DNA from: JANMCE01 sp963791625
GTDB lineage: Bacteria > Actinomycetota > Acidimicrobiia > Acidimicrobiales > Ilumatobacteraceae
Assembly: GCA_963791625.1 (NCBI GenBank)
Contig: CAWBTA010000015.1
Coordinates: 310,001 to 374,000 of the forward strand
Length of the DNA: 64,000 bases
Direction: 5' to 3'
Of the stretch, positions 1-10,532 are shown piece by piece. A program made the translations under genes and the position numbers. The notes under the pieces are model-generated. The model worked only from the letters and a program-made list of their open reading frames with translations. It did not search any database and was not told where the DNA came from. Numbering within the stretch: the first letter of the stretch is position 1; each line of letters begins with the position of its first letter.

Positions 1-184
1 ACCGGTGCAGATCGGGCAGCAATTCCTCATCTATACCATCGAGATTGGCGGCGAGGACCGCAGCCAGAAGCAGCCCACCGAAGCCGGGCAACGGATCGAC
101 GGGCAGGAACAGATGGCCGAGCGAAAGCCGCCTGGTAGGGGTAATCGGGCGGGAATGCCACACTTCAAACTCGGCCAATAACAC
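1..184 (-). CDS. Conserved hypothetical protein, N-terminal part only
   Basis: The gene runs off the left edge of the window, so only about 61 N-terminal residues are visible. The reading frame opens at a GTG preceded by GGAAGG about 11 bases upstream and stays open to position 1. The peptide begins MLLAEFEVWHSRPITPTRR and continues with a hydrophobic Gly/Leu/Ala-rich stretch (about residues 28-50) and an acidic patch. The composition looks like real protein and has no stops, but I do not recognise the family. The other frames across this stretch give Cys/Ser/Arg-rich translations typical of non-coding frames. No function is proposed. Confidence 0.5.
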   Translation of the reverse strand, partial: MLLAEFEVWHSRPITPTRRLSLGHLFLPVDPLPGFGGLLLAAVLAANLDGIDEELLPDLHR

Positions 185-232
185 AGGATCAAACTACCTT
201 CCCGATCGCGGCCGACCCTCACCCGGACCCGG

Positions 233-650
233 CTAGAGCGAGCGCGAGGTCCAGCTTTCCTGCAGTACGTGATGTCGTCTATCGACATCAGGTACGGGCA
301 GATCCGCCTGCATCGGCCTGTGGCCACGGCGGTCGCACCAAGACTTCCCATCAGCAGAACCTAGGACGGTGACGATGTCCAGAAGATGCTCTATACCGAC
401 CAGGTCCCCGGCGTTACGCGTGTACAGCCGAGCGCCGTTGGCATGCGCGGTGGCGGCGATCAGGAGATCCGTCACCCTCGACCTCGGTTGACGATCACAA
501 GCAACGCCTTCATCGCGAGACCGCGGCGCCGCAGGTACCAGCCGCGCAGCAAGTCGCCCGGCAACCGTGATCTCGATCCCCGCCAGCCTCAACACGTCGA
601 ACGAGCTCGGACGCGTCCTGACGTAGCTTTCTCAAACCGACGGTAGCCAT
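233..650 (-). pseudogene. vapBC toxin-antitoxin remnant (frameshifted antitoxin joined to PIN-domain tail)
   Basis: An ATG at 650 starts a Phd/VapB-type antitoxin (MATVGLRKLRQDASELVRRV) that loses frame in a GGCGGGG run near 580. The next frame carries the matching antitoxin continuation IEITVAGRLAARLVPAAPR. The same frame then runs straight into the C-terminal end of a VapC PIN domain (VTDLLIAATAHANGARLYTR, then NAGDLVGIEHLLDIVTV). That tail retains the two late acidic residues of the PIN active site (DLLIAATA and the D in NAGDL). The antitoxin C-terminus and roughly the first two thirds of the toxin are missing. I infer one internal deletion plus one frameshift, giving a non-functional fossil of a former type II module. 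Confidence 0.7.
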
Positions 651-788
651 CGCGACTTTGTCGCACATGAGCTACCAATCGCCCGACAAAGGCCACCAGT
701 ACCGGGTCGGGCGGGGCTTGACCCATAACCTCGGGCCGATTGATGATGGACTTCGTGACGAATCAGGCCGAAAGTCAGCGCGTTCGCC

Positions 789-1658
789 GTGCTCGATGAA
801 ACCCTGACAGCCGCGTACCTGCGGCGACTTGGACTCGAGCCCGAGCCGGCCACAGCCGAGGCGCTGCAGCGCCTTCACCAGCGTCATGTCGAACGAGTTC
901 CGTATGAGACCTTGTGGATCCACTCCGGAGAGAAGTGGGGTCTCGATCCAATCGCATCGGCTCGCAGGATCGCCCTGCACGGCAGGGGCGGCTACTGCTA
1001 TCACCTGAATGGGGCGTTTGCGGAGCTGCTCGATTCCTTGGGCTATCGCGTGCACCGACATGTGGGAGGGGTGCATGGCCCAGACGGCCCTGATGCCGTG
1101 GCCGTCGGGAACCACCTTGTCCTCACCGTGACTGGGCTTGCGACCGAGACCAACAACTCAGGAGTGTGGTACGTCGATGTCGGACTCGGTGATGCTTTGT
1201 ACGAGCCGATCCCACTCCTCGGTGGCGAGTACCGGCATGACCCGTTCACGCTGCAGCTGAGTCGCTCTCCTGGTGCAGCAGGCGGCTGGCGTTTGAAGCA
1301 CGACCCAAAGGGTGGGTTCCACGGAATGGCCTGGACCGACGCCGAGGCCGCTTGGGGCGACTTCGCAGCGCAACATGACTACCTATCGACCGCACCGGAT
1401 TCAGGTTTCGTGCGCATCGGTATGGCTCAGTGCCGGGACGCTACGGGCGTCGATGTCGTGCGTGGCCTGATCATGATCAGGGTCGGGGCCGACGCTCGCG
1501 CAAGCGAACCGCTGACTGATCGTGCGGAGTGGTTCGCCGCGCTGCGCGAGATCTGTGGACTTCACTTCGATGCGACACCCCCCGAAGTACTCGACCGCCT
1601 CTGGAGTCGTACGCTCGCAAACCATCGCTCGTGGGAAGCAGCTGGCAACGTGCCGTAG
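789..1658 (+). CDS. nat: Arylamine N-acetyltransferase
   Basis: This 289-residue protein has the usual NAT length and a complete catalytic triad: Cys70 in RGGYCYHLNGAF (the family normally reads RGGFCYE.N), His109 in GNHLVL and Asp130 in WYVDVG. NAT enzymes transfer an acetyl or acyl group from acyl-CoA to arylamines and hydrazines through a Cys thioester in the cytoplasm. In actinobacteria some relatives act on sterol-ring intermediates or form amides in natural-product pathways. The start is GTG; no strong Shine-Dalgarno sequence is visible, so the first residues are less certain. The gene stands alone and converges on the minus-strand zinc-ribbon gene 13 bases away. Confidence 0.93.
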   Translation: MLDETLTAAYLRRLGLEPEPATAEALQRLHQRHVERVPYETLWIHSGEKWGLDPIASARRIALHGRGGYCYHLNGAFAELLDSLGYRVHRHVGGVHGPDGPDAVAVGNHLVLTVTGLATETNNSGVWYVDVGLGDALYEPIPLLGGEYRHDPFTLQLSRSPGAAGGWRLKHDPKGGFHGMAWTDAEAAWGDFAAQHDYLSTAPDSGFVRIGMAQCRDATGVDVVRGLIMIRVGADARASEPLTDRAEWFAALREICGLHFDATPPEVLDRLWSRTLANHRSWEAAGNVP

Positions 1659-1671
1659 GGTCCGGAAGGAG

Positions 1672-2436
1672 TCACACGTAGGGGTGGAGCAAGTCCCTCA
1701 GCGCGCTGGCTTTGGCTTTGACGGCTTCGCTGGAGGCTTCTTCGTCGACGATGGTGTCGCTGAGGCCGTTGGCCGACTCGACGATCTTCTTCCACACAAG
1801 GGTCTCGATGCCGAAGGGCGGAACGTTGAGGGCCATGGTGTCTAGGTGGGTGGCGAGCGAATCCATGGCGTCGCCATCGTTGGGATCTTTGCGTAGCTGA
1901 TCGGCTGCTACGAACAACTCGCTCATCACTTCGGGCGACATGCCCGTGTCGGCATTTTCGTCACCGAACTCGGCCTGGTCGAGCAGATCATCCACATGAT
2001 CCTCGTCCTCGGCGCGCACCACCAACACCATGCCGGCGTCGCCTTCCCAGCGGTACGGAATGCTGTTCGACAGCAGGCTCTGTTGGATGGTGGCGCGCTG
2101 GGCGTCGCTCCAGTCCTCGAGGTCGTAGGCAAGCTCGCCGACACCGGCTTCCTTCTGCAGGCCAGCGCCCTTCTCGACGTCATCAAGGATGGTGTCGACT
2201 GCGGCCTCATGTTCTTCCATGATGGCCAGGTCGGCACCCACCCACTCGTGAGGGATACCGCTCTCGGCCATGGCCTGCGCGGCAGCGGCCTGGAGCTTCA
2301 AGGGCCACGTGCCAACCTCGTAGATAACGCGCTCGGGCTCGTCCTCACTGGAGGATTCCACCAACTGCGCGCCGCAGTCGGAACAGGTGGTGATCCAGTC
2401 GGTGTATTCGGCTTCGCACGCCAGGCAGAACTTCAT
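1672..2436 (-). CDS. Zinc-ribbon protein with two degenerate DUF2007-like repeats
   Basis: The 254-residue product starts with a four-Cys zinc ribbon (C4xxC7 and C18xxC21, in CLACEAEY and TCSDCG). Two related segments follow, each built around an aromatic 'W' strand and an acidic helix (about residues 38-95 and 100-155), then a helical C-terminal half. The repeats resemble DUF2007-type signal-transducing folds, which is an inference from pattern. I chose the ATG at 2436 because it overlaps the stop of the upstream S9 peptidase as ATGA; a longer reading through that gene has no support. The coupling suggests co-production with the peptidase. Molecular role unknown. Confidence 0.75.
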   Translation of the reverse strand: MKFCLACEAEYTDWITTCSDCGAQLVESSSEDEPERVIYEVGTWPLKLQAAAAQAMAESGIPHEWVGADLAIMEEHEAAVDTILDDVEKGAGLQKEAGVGELAYDLEDWSDAQRATIQQSLLSNSIPYRWEGDAGMVLVVRAEDEDHVDDLLDQAEFGDENADTGMSPEVMSELFVAADQLRKDPNDGDAMDSLATHLDTMALNVPPFGIETLVWKKIVESANGLSDTIVDEEASSEAVKAKASALRDLLHPYV

Positions 2437-4232
2437 GGGACGTACCGTAGGACATGGCGGTCGAGGAACGCACAAACGCGCTCCATTTCATCGAGCGTCG
2501 TGTCTGCCTTACGCCACCCGTGGCCTTCGCCGTCGTAGACGTGCAACTCCGCGGCCGGACATGTCTTCGCGAATGCGAGCGACTGCGCGACCGGCACGAC
2601 ATTGTCGTCCGAACCATGCAGGATGAGCGTTGGCGTCGTGATCTTGTCCGCCTTAGACAACGGGCTGCGGGCGTCGTACTGGGCGACCGCTTCCGGGAGG
2701 CGGCCAACCAGACTGTCGGTGTAATGGGCCTCATAGCGATGCGTGCCTTGAGCGAGCGCCACGAGATCGCTCACCGGGTAGAGCGCGACGCCCGCCAGAC
2801 AGAGATCGGGATGATCGGCCAGCACATTGAGAACCGTGAAGCCACCCGCAGAGCCGCCCATGAGCGCGATGCGATCGGACCATCCCTGCTGTTTCGCGTA
2901 CCGGAGCGCAGCAGCCGTGTCGCTCGTGTCGAGGTCACCCCAACGCCCGGCCATGGCCTGTGTGTAGGCCCTCCCATGGCCGGTTGAACCCCGATGGTCG
3001 GGCACCAGCACCGACCAACCACGATCGAGCCACCACGCAATACGTGGGTTGAACACCACCGGCCACTGATCGGTCGGACCTCCGTGCAGCCAGCAAATCA
3101 TCGGCCGTTCGCTGCGCGGTTGGCGTGGCGCGTAGAGGCGAGCATGCAACGTTGTGCCATCCTCAGAGAGGAACGTTTCCAGCGACGGCTCTGGCAGATT
3201 TGCCGCCTCGAAACCGACGACCGGCCCGTGCGCGAGCGTGCGCCGCTCGTTGGTGGTGATGTCGTAGGCGACGATCTGATGGGGTGTGCGACCTCCGCTG
3301 CGCACCCCGACGAGGGTGTTGCCCTTCCAGTCGAGACCGCCGTGATGGGCCTTGGCCACCTCGGTCACCTCACCCGTTGCGAGCGTGATGATGCAGAGCC
3401 GACCGAACCCGCCCTCATTGCGATTGAACGCAATCCGGGTGCCATCGGGCGACCACGCGAAACTGCGTTGCCCAACCCCCAACGTGGGGCTGCCATGCTC
3501 GTGCGGTTCCGCTACGAGTGGCTGCTCTCCGGTGTGCGACGGGCCGAAGACGTGCACGTTGAGCCAGCCACTCTGGTCGGACAGATATGCAAGGTCACTG
3601 CCTACCGGTGCGAAGCGCGGCTGCTGTACCTGCACACCCGCTTCGCCCATGGCACCGGTCGGACCCTCGCCCGTCGCCGGCGCAACGACCCAGGCACTCT
3701 CGTCCCAAGGCATATGCGGCACGTTCCATTCCTGCCACACGATGAAACCGCCGTCAGCCGACCAGGTCGGGTCGAGCGCAAAGTCGTTACCGCCACCTGA
3801 GATGCGACGCGGCCATTGTGCATTCGTTGCAAGTGAAACGACTGCGATGTGGCGCTCATCCACCACATAGGCGACCTCGTTGCCATCGGGCGACACGGTC
3901 GGCGCATTGGCGGGTTGATCGGCCGGTTGTGTCGTGATGCGCCGAGCAGGGCCGCCAAGAATTGGCTGTCGCCAAAGGTCACCGGCACCCGCGTACACGA
4001 TGGCCGAACCGTCGGGCAGCCAGTCGAAGGACCCACCACCAAACGGCCGCGGGCGCCCAGGCGATGGTGAGGTCGTCAGCATGCGTTCCGTTCCCCCACC
4101 GACCGGTACGACCACGACGGCCGACACCGCACCCCACGCGGAGGTGAACGCGACCAGTTCCCCATCCGGCGACAGTCTCGGTTCCCCAAGCGTCCGCCCA
4201 CCCGCGACCATGTGCGCGCTGATTCTCGACAT
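2433..4232 (-). CDS. S9 family prolyl oligopeptidase-like serine peptidase
   Basis: This 599-residue protein has an N-terminal TolB/WD40-like beta-propeller with repeated 'SPDG', 'WLPDG' and 'WSADG' blades up to about residue 340. An alpha/beta-hydrolase domain follows. The catalytic triad is visible as Ser near residue 461 in MGGSAGGF, Asp543 in HGSDDNVVP and His571 in GEGHGW. The family cleaves short peptides after Pro or acyl-amino acids. No signal peptide is seen, so it is probably cytoplasmic. It is divergent from glpX with only 60 bases between them, and its TGA overlaps the ATG of the downstream zinc-ribbon gene. It is related only in family to the larger S9B peptidase at 36.2 kb. Confidence 0.9.
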   Translation of the reverse strand: MSRISAHMVAGGRTLGEPRLSPDGELVAFTSAWGAVSAVVVVPVGGGTERMLTTSPSPGRPRPFGGGSFDWLPDGSAIVYAGAGDLWRQPILGGPARRITTQPADQPANAPTVSPDGNEVAYVVDERHIAVVSLATNAQWPRRISGGGNDFALDPTWSADGGFIVWQEWNVPHMPWDESAWVVAPATGEGPTGAMGEAGVQVQQPRFAPVGSDLAYLSDQSGWLNVHVFGPSHTGEQPLVAEPHEHGSPTLGVGQRSFAWSPDGTRIAFNRNEGGFGRLCIITLATGEVTEVAKAHHGGLDWKGNTLVGVRSGGRTPHQIVAYDITTNERRTLAHGPVVGFEAANLPEPSLETFLSEDGTTLHARLYAPRQPRSERPMICWLHGGPTDQWPVVFNPRIAWWLDRGWSVLVPDHRGSTGHGRAYTQAMAGRWGDLDTSDTAAALRYAKQQGWSDRIALMGGSAGGFTVLNVLADHPDLCLAGVALYPVSDLVALAQGTHRYEAHYTDSLVGRLPEAVAQYDARSPLSKADKITTPTLILHGSDDNVVPVAQSLAFAKTCPAAELHVYDGEGHGWRKADTTLDEMERVCAFLDRHVLRYVP

Positions 4233-4292
4233 CGAGCGATGTTAACCCTCTCGCCCCTCGCGTCGTTGGCCCGATCGCGCTACGGTGACCGG

Positions 4293-5285
4293 ATGAGCGG
4301 ACAGCAGATTCCTGACCGAAACCTTGCGCTCGAACTGGTGCGGGTCACTGAAGCGGCCGCCATGGCCGCATCCCGCTGGGTCGGGCGAGGTGACAAGAAC
4401 GGCGTCGACCATGCCGCCGTTGAGGCCATGCGCACCGTACTTTCCTCCGTTGCCATGGATGGAGTCGTCGTGATCGGCGAGGGCGAAAAAGACGAAGCGC
4501 CCATGCTCTATAACGGCGAAAAGATCGGCGACGGCACTCCCCCGCTGACCGACATTGCTGTTGACCCGATCGACGGCACGTCACTCGCCGCTTTCGGCCG
4601 CGCCGGTGCCATTGCCGTTATCGCCGTGTCCGAACAGGGCACGATGTTCAACCCGGGTCCGTGTGTCTACATGGAGAAGATCATCGTTGGCCCCGACGCC
4701 GTCGGCTCCATCGACATCACCGCCAGCCCCACCCAGAACCTGCGTTGGATTGCGAAAGCCAAGCAGGAAAACGTGCGGGACCTCACCATCATGATCCTTG
4801 ACCGCCCCCGCCACGATGACCTCATTGCCGAAGTACGCGCCAGCGGTGCCCGAGTGAAGCTGATAACCGACGGCGACATCATGGGCGGTATCGCCACGGC
4901 TTGGCGTGACGCAGGTGTCGACGCACTCTTCGGTATCGGCGGCACACCTGAAGGCGTCACCACGGCGTGCGCGCTCAAATGCATGGGCGGCGAAATCCAG
5001 GGCCGGCTTTACCCCCGGGACGAGAAGGAACGTCAAGCCGCGATCGCCGCTGGGTACGACCTCGACAAGGTGCTCATGACCGACGATCTTGTATCGGGCG
5101 ACAACTGCTTCTTCGCCGCTACCGGCGTGACCGACGGTGACCTGTTGCGCGGCGTTCGGTTTGAGCACGACTACTGCACGACCCAGTCGCTGGTGATGCG
5201 TTCCAAGAGCGGCACCGTACGCCTCGACAATGCCCGTCACCGCCTATCGAAACTCACCGGTTTCTCCGCCATCGACTACCGCTAA
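4293..5285 (+). CDS. glpX: Fructose-1,6-bisphosphatase class II
   Basis: This 330-residue GlpX protein hydrolyses fructose 1,6-bisphosphate to fructose 6-phosphate in gluconeogenesis. Metal and phosphate-binding motifs of the lithium-sensitive phosphatase fold are intact: IGEGEKDEAP at 61-70 and DPIDGT at 91-96, followed by the conserved GIGGTPEGV and PRDEKE segments. This class is the main FBPase of actinobacteria. I placed the start at the ATG giving MSGQQIPDRN, because the longer reading overlaps the divergent S9 gene and encodes nothing conserved. It converges with the SDR gene three bases downstream. Confidence 0.96.
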   Translation: MSGQQIPDRNLALELVRVTEAAAMAASRWVGRGDKNGVDHAAVEAMRTVLSSVAMDGVVVIGEGEKDEAPMLYNGEKIGDGTPPLTDIAVDPIDGTSLAAFGRAGAIAVIAVSEQGTMFNPGPCVYMEKIIVGPDAVGSIDITASPTQNLRWIAKAKQENVRDLTIMILDRPRHDDLIAEVRASGARVKLITDGDIMGGIATAWRDAGVDALFGIGGTPEGVTTACALKCMGGEIQGRLYPRDEKERQAAIAAGYDLDKVLMTDDLVSGDNCFFAATGVTDGDLLRGVRFEHDYCTTQSLVMRSKSGTVRLDNARHRLSKLTGFSAIDYR

Positions 5286-5288
5286 CGG

Positions 5289-6050
5289 CTACAACGTCCG
5301 GCTGACGACGGCGTTGACCACGACCCGGGGGAGGTAGCGAGTAAGGCCGACGGCCACCTTGTTGTGGGTGCCGGGGATGCTGTGGGTACGACCGGCCGCG
5401 GCATCGGCAAGGGCCGTGCGCGCCACCTCTTCGGCTGACTGCCACATCCAGCCGGGTGCGCCGGTCTCCGATGCGGGGCTGCCTGACACGTCGTGAAACT
5501 CGGTGTGGGTGTAGCCGGGCAGCAATGCCGTGACCTTCACGCCGGACGACTTCAGCTCAAGGCCGAGCGCATCACTGAAGTTGGTGACGAACGCCTTCGA
5601 AGCGCCGTAGACGGCGTTCTCGGGCGTACAGATCCCACCGGCCACCGAGCTGACATTGAGGATCCAACCGCGCCGCCGGGCGCTCATGGCGACCGCTGCG
5701 GCGCGGCTCAGTTCCACGACGGCACCGATGTTGACGGCCACCTGGTTGTCGAAGTGGTGGGCCGGGGCTTCGGCTGCCTTGCAGTGCACACCAAGACCAG
5801 CGTTGTTGACCAAGAGGTCAACCTCTGCCACGCGGGCAGAGATGCGATCGATGTCAACGGAATTGGCCACGTCACCGACGAGCACCTCAACACCAGGCAA
5901 TTCCTTCGCGAGCGCTTCCAGCCGATCGGCCCGTCGAGCCACGATGATGGTGTTTACCCCATCAGCCGCCAGTTGACGCACGATGGCTTCACCAATTCCA
6001 GCCGAGGCTCCGGTCACAAGTGCGGTGCGAAACGGATAGGTAGTAGACAT
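5289..6050 (-). CDS. Short-chain dehydrogenase/reductase
   Basis: This 253-residue classical SDR has the NAD(P)-binding motif TGASAGIG at 13-20 and NNAG at 82-85. The catalytic Ser lies near 134-135 and the YxxxK pair is Tyr148/Lys152 in VYGASK. Arg residues right after the second beta strand (VARRADR) suggest a preference for NADPH. The C-terminal sequence resembles the DltE/YdfG-like oxidoreductases, but the substrate cannot be read from sequence. The start is the ATG giving MSTTYPF; the upstream extension runs through the atp terminator region and is not conserved. Confidence 0.9.
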   Translation of the reverse strand: MSTTYPFRTALVTGASAGIGEAIVRQLAADGVNTIIVARRADRLEALAKELPGVEVLVGDVANSVDIDRISARVAEVDLLVNNAGLGVHCKAAEAPAHHFDNQVAVNIGAVVELSRAAAVAMSARRRGWILNVSSVAGGICTPENAVYGASKAFVTNFSDALGLELKSSGVKVTALLPGYTHTEFHDVSGSPASETGAPGWMWQSAEEVARTALADAAAGRTHSIPGTHNKVAVGLTRYLPRVVVNAVVSRTL

Positions 6051-6154
6051 CGCGCCAACGTACCGCGACGTGCCTGCCAGGTACGGGTCGGCTGTGGTCA
6101 CACCCGACGGGGACCGCAGCCCACTCGTGTTCGCCACAGGCAGAAAACGACCAC

Positions 6155-6180
6155 GGGCCGACCCCTTGCGAGGTCGGCCC
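6155..6180 (-). terminator. Intrinsic terminator hairpin of the atp operon
   Basis: A perfect 9-bp inverted repeat, GGGCCGACC and GGTCGGCCC, flanks an 8-base loop. On the minus strand it is followed by GTGGTCGTTTTC. It lies 17 bases after the atpC stop and before the next minus-strand gene, which fits transcription termination of the ATP synthase operon. The short T tract makes it moderate rather than strong. Confidence 0.7.
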
Positions 6181-6197
6181 GTTGTATGAAGTTCGGG

Positions 6198-6491
6198 TTA
6201 GTGCTTGGCTGCGGCCGGGGTGCCGTCGGTGAGTTCGGCGCCGTCGCTCAGGATCGACACTTTGCTCTTGCTCACTTCGACGAAGCCGCCGTGCACGTTG
6301 AGGTGTTGCACGGTGCCATCGGCCATGTGGATCTTGGTGTGGCAATCGGCCAACGCCGCGAGGAACGGGGCGTGACCGGCCATGAACGCGATATCGCCTC
6401 CACCCAACGTGCGGGTGATCACCATGGTGGCCTCACCAGAGAACAACAGCTTCTCCGGTGACACCACTTCAACTTTCATGGTGGTGGCCAT
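6198..6491 (-). CDS. atpC: ATP synthase F1 epsilon subunit
   Basis: This 97-residue epsilon subunit is the last gene of the atp operon. The N-terminal beta-sandwich shows typical segments: VEVVSPEKLLFSGEA, then TLGGGDIAFMAGHAPFLAAL and HGGFVEVSKSKVSILSDGAE. The C-terminal helical hairpin found in longer epsilon subunits is essentially absent. Such truncation is seen in several actinobacteria and would reduce auto-inhibition by epsilon (inference). It starts 6 bases after atpD. A second in-frame ATG four codons in (MKVEVV) could be the true start. Confidence 0.93.
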   Translation of the reverse strand: MATTMKVEVVSPEKLLFSGEATMVITRTLGGGDIAFMAGHAPFLAALADCHTKIHMADGTVQHLNVHGGFVEVSKSKVSILSDGAELTDGTPAAAKH

Positions 6492-6497
6492 GACGGG

Positions 6498-7931
6498 CTA
6501 GACGTTGGCCTGGAGGGCCTTGGCCTTGGCCAACACCTGCTCCACGCCACCAACGTTGAGGAACGCCTGCTCGGGCACGTCGTCGAGATCGCCACGAAGG
6601 ATCGCTTCGAACGACTCAACCGTCTCCTGCACGGGCACCGTCTCACCGGACACGCCGGTGAACACTTCGGCCACGTAGAACGGCTGCGACAGGAACCGCT
6701 GGATCTTGCGGGCCCGGTTCACCGTCTGGCGGTCTTCTTCAGCCAGTTCGTCGAGACCGAGGATGGCGATGATGTCCTGCAGTTCCTTGTAGCGCTGCAG
6801 GTTCCGCTGCACGGCGTTCGCAACGTCGTAGTGACGCTGGCCGACAACTTCGGGCGCAAGAATGGTGGACGTTGACGCCAACGGATCCACGGCCGGGTAG
6901 ATACCGAGAGCAGCAACCTGGCGGCTGAGTTCGGTGGTGGCGTCGAGGTGCGTGAACGTGGTGAACGGGGCCGGGTCGGTGTAGTCGTCGGCGGGCACGT
7001 ACACGGCCTGAAGCGACGTAATAGAGCGACCGCGGGTGGATGTGATGCGCTCCTGCAACTGGCCCATTTCATCGGCGAGCGTGGGCTGGTAACCCACCGC
7101 GGACGGCATACGGCCGAGCAGCGTGGAAACCTCGGAACCGGCCTGCACGAAGCGGAAGATGTTGTCGACGAACAGAAGCACGTCCTGGCCGGCAACGTCG
7201 CGGAAGTACTCGGCCATGGTGAGGGCCGACAACGCGACACGGAGGCGCACGCCCGGTGGCTCGTCCATCTGGCCGAACACGAGGGCGGCCTTTTCGTACA
7301 CGCCCGACTCCATCATTTCGAGACGAAGGTCGGTGCCTTCACGGGTGCGCTCACCGACACCGGCGAACACCGAAACACCACCGTGGTTCTGGGCCACACG
7401 ACGGATCATCTCGGTGATGAGCACGGTCTTACCAACGCCGGCACCACCGAACAGGCCGATCTTGCCGCCCTGAAGGTACGGGGTGAGGAGGTCGATGACC
7501 TTGATGCCGGTCTCGAACATCTTGGCGTTCGACTCAAGAGTGTCGAAGGCCGGGGCGGGACGGTGGATGTCCCAGCGCTCGAGGTCATCGGCATAGCCAG
7601 CGGGAGCGTCGAGGGCGTCGCCCCAGGCGTTCCACACATGACCGAGCACCTTGGGGCCAACGGGCACGGCAATGCCGCGACCGGTGTTGCGGATGGGGGT
7701 GCCACGCTTGAGACCGTCGGTGGGCTTGAGGCACACCGCACGCACGCGGCTGTCACCGAGGTGCTGCGCCACTTCGGCGAGCATCGTGGTGTCCTTGCCC
7801 TCAACCGTGATGGTCATCTCAAGCGCGGTGTTGATCTCCGGCAGCGAACCGCGGGGGAACTCGCAGTCGATAACGGGGCCGGCGATGGCAACAACCCGGC
7901 CATCCTTCAGTGCGTTTTCAGTGATTGTCAT
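6498..7931 (-). CDS. atpD: ATP synthase F1 beta subunit
   Basis: This 477-residue catalytic beta subunit has the Walker A loop GGAGVGKT at 162-169, the FAGVGERTREG segment with the catalytic Glu, the LLFVDNIFRF Walker B strand and the DELSEEDR-like region (here LDELAEEDR). It binds and converts ADP and Pi at the F1 catalytic sites. The start is the ATG giving MTITENALKDG, with GGAG about 9 bases upstream; a longer reading into atpG is a spurious extension. It is separated from atpG by 25 bases. Confidence 0.97.
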   Translation of the reverse strand: MTITENALKDGRVVAIAGPVIDCEFPRGSLPEINTALEMTITVEGKDTTMLAEVAQHLGDSRVRAVCLKPTDGLKRGTPIRNTGRGIAVPVGPKVLGHVWNAWGDALDAPAGYADDLERWDIHRPAPAFDTLESNAKMFETGIKVIDLLTPYLQGGKIGLFGGAGVGKTVLITEMIRRVAQNHGGVSVFAGVGERTREGTDLRLEMMESGVYEKAALVFGQMDEPPGVRLRVALSALTMAEYFRDVAGQDVLLFVDNIFRFVQAGSEVSTLLGRMPSAVGYQPTLADEMGQLQERITSTRGRSITSLQAVYVPADDYTDPAPFTTFTHLDATTELSRQVAALGIYPAVDPLASTSTILAPEVVGQRHYDVANAVQRNLQRYKELQDIIAILGLDELAEEDRQTVNRARKIQRFLSQPFYVAEVFTGVSGETVPVQETVESFEAILRGDLDDVPEQAFLNVGGVEQVLAKAKALQANV

Positions 7932-7956
7932 TGCAACTATCTCCTTTCTGTTCGTG

Positions 7957-8910
7957 TCAGGATTCGACGGATTCGAGGATGCGTTCGTGGACGGCGTTCG
8001 CGTCCTTGTTCTTGTCACCGCTGAGGGCTTCGGCACCACTGACGATCTCCATGATCTCGGTGGTGATGCTGTCCTGGCGGGCCCGGTTCATAACCCGGGT
8101 GAGGTTCTTGGCGATTTCATCGGCGTTGTCGGTAGCGGCCTTCATGGCCCGCTGGCGAGCCGCGTGCTCGGACGCCGCCGCGTTCAACAACGCGGCGTAG
8201 ACGCGAGCTTCGATGTAGCGGGGGACGAGGGTGTCGAGGATGGTCTCCGGTGACGGTTCAAACTCGTAGCCCGCGGCCGCGCTTTCGGCGGCTTTGACGG
8301 CGCCATCAGTCGTGAGTTCGCGGTCGAGCGGCACCAGCGGACGCAGCACCACTTCCTGGAAGCCGGCCGATACGAAGCGGGTGTAGACGAGCTGCACCGA
8401 GTCGACCTCGCCCGAGTCGAAGAGTCCGACAACCTTCTGGCCAAGCGCCTTGGCCTGCTCGTAGGTGGGGTTCTCACTGAACCCGCCGACCGAGTGCGCC
8501 ATCTTGTAGCCACGGAAGCGGAAGTAAGCTTCGGCCTTCTTGCCCACCGTGACGATGGTGTAGTCACGGCCGGCTTTCACGTCGGCCTTGATCTCGCCTT
8601 CGACCGAGCGCAAAACGCCAGAGTTGTAGCCACCGCACAAGCCACGATCGGCCACGACGGCGACATAGCAAACCTTCTTCACGTCGGGGCGACCGACCAG
8701 CAAGGGGCTGGAGGATTCACTGCCGCCGGCCGCCGCCAGGTCTTTGACGACTTGGGTGATCTGCTCGGAGTACGGGACGGCGGCATGCACGCGCTGCTGG
8801 GCCTTGACGATGCGCGACGCCGCGATGAGTTCCATGGCGCGCGTGATCTTCTTGGTGGCCTGAATGCTTCGAATGCGAGAGCGCAGGGCTCGTTCTTGAC
8901 CGCCAGCCAT
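7957..8910 (-). CDS. atpG: ATP synthase F1 gamma subunit
   Basis: This 317-residue protein is the central rotor stalk of F1. The N-terminal coiled-coil helix (ERALRSRIRSIQATKKITRA, then MELIAASR) and the C-terminal helix containing RQRAMKAATDNA and NRARQDSITTEIMEIVSGAEA are both well conserved. The middle Rossmann-like region carries the DRGLCGGYN motif. The start codon follows the atpA stop by only two bases, so the two are probably translated together. Confidence 0.96.
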   Translation of the reverse strand: MAGGQERALRSRIRSIQATKKITRAMELIAASRIVKAQQRVHAAVPYSEQITQVVKDLAAAGGSESSSPLLVGRPDVKKVCYVAVVADRGLCGGYNSGVLRSVEGEIKADVKAGRDYTIVTVGKKAEAYFRFRGYKMAHSVGGFSENPTYEQAKALGQKVVGLFDSGEVDSVQLVYTRFVSAGFQEVVLRPLVPLDRELTTDGAVKAAESAAAGYEFEPSPETILDTLVPRYIEARVYAALLNAAASEHAARQRAMKAATDNADEIAKNLTRVMNRARQDSITTEIMEIVSGAEALSGDKNKDANAVHERILESVES

Positions 8911-8912
8911 GG

Positions 8913-10517
<1,605 letters not shown>

Positions 10518-10532
10518 GTTGAAACCGATCTC

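Noticed and set aside
6948..8024. Plus-strand open frame opposite atpD
   Set aside because: Antisense to one of the most conserved genes known; composition is His/Gly/Val-rich, a common antisense artefact.
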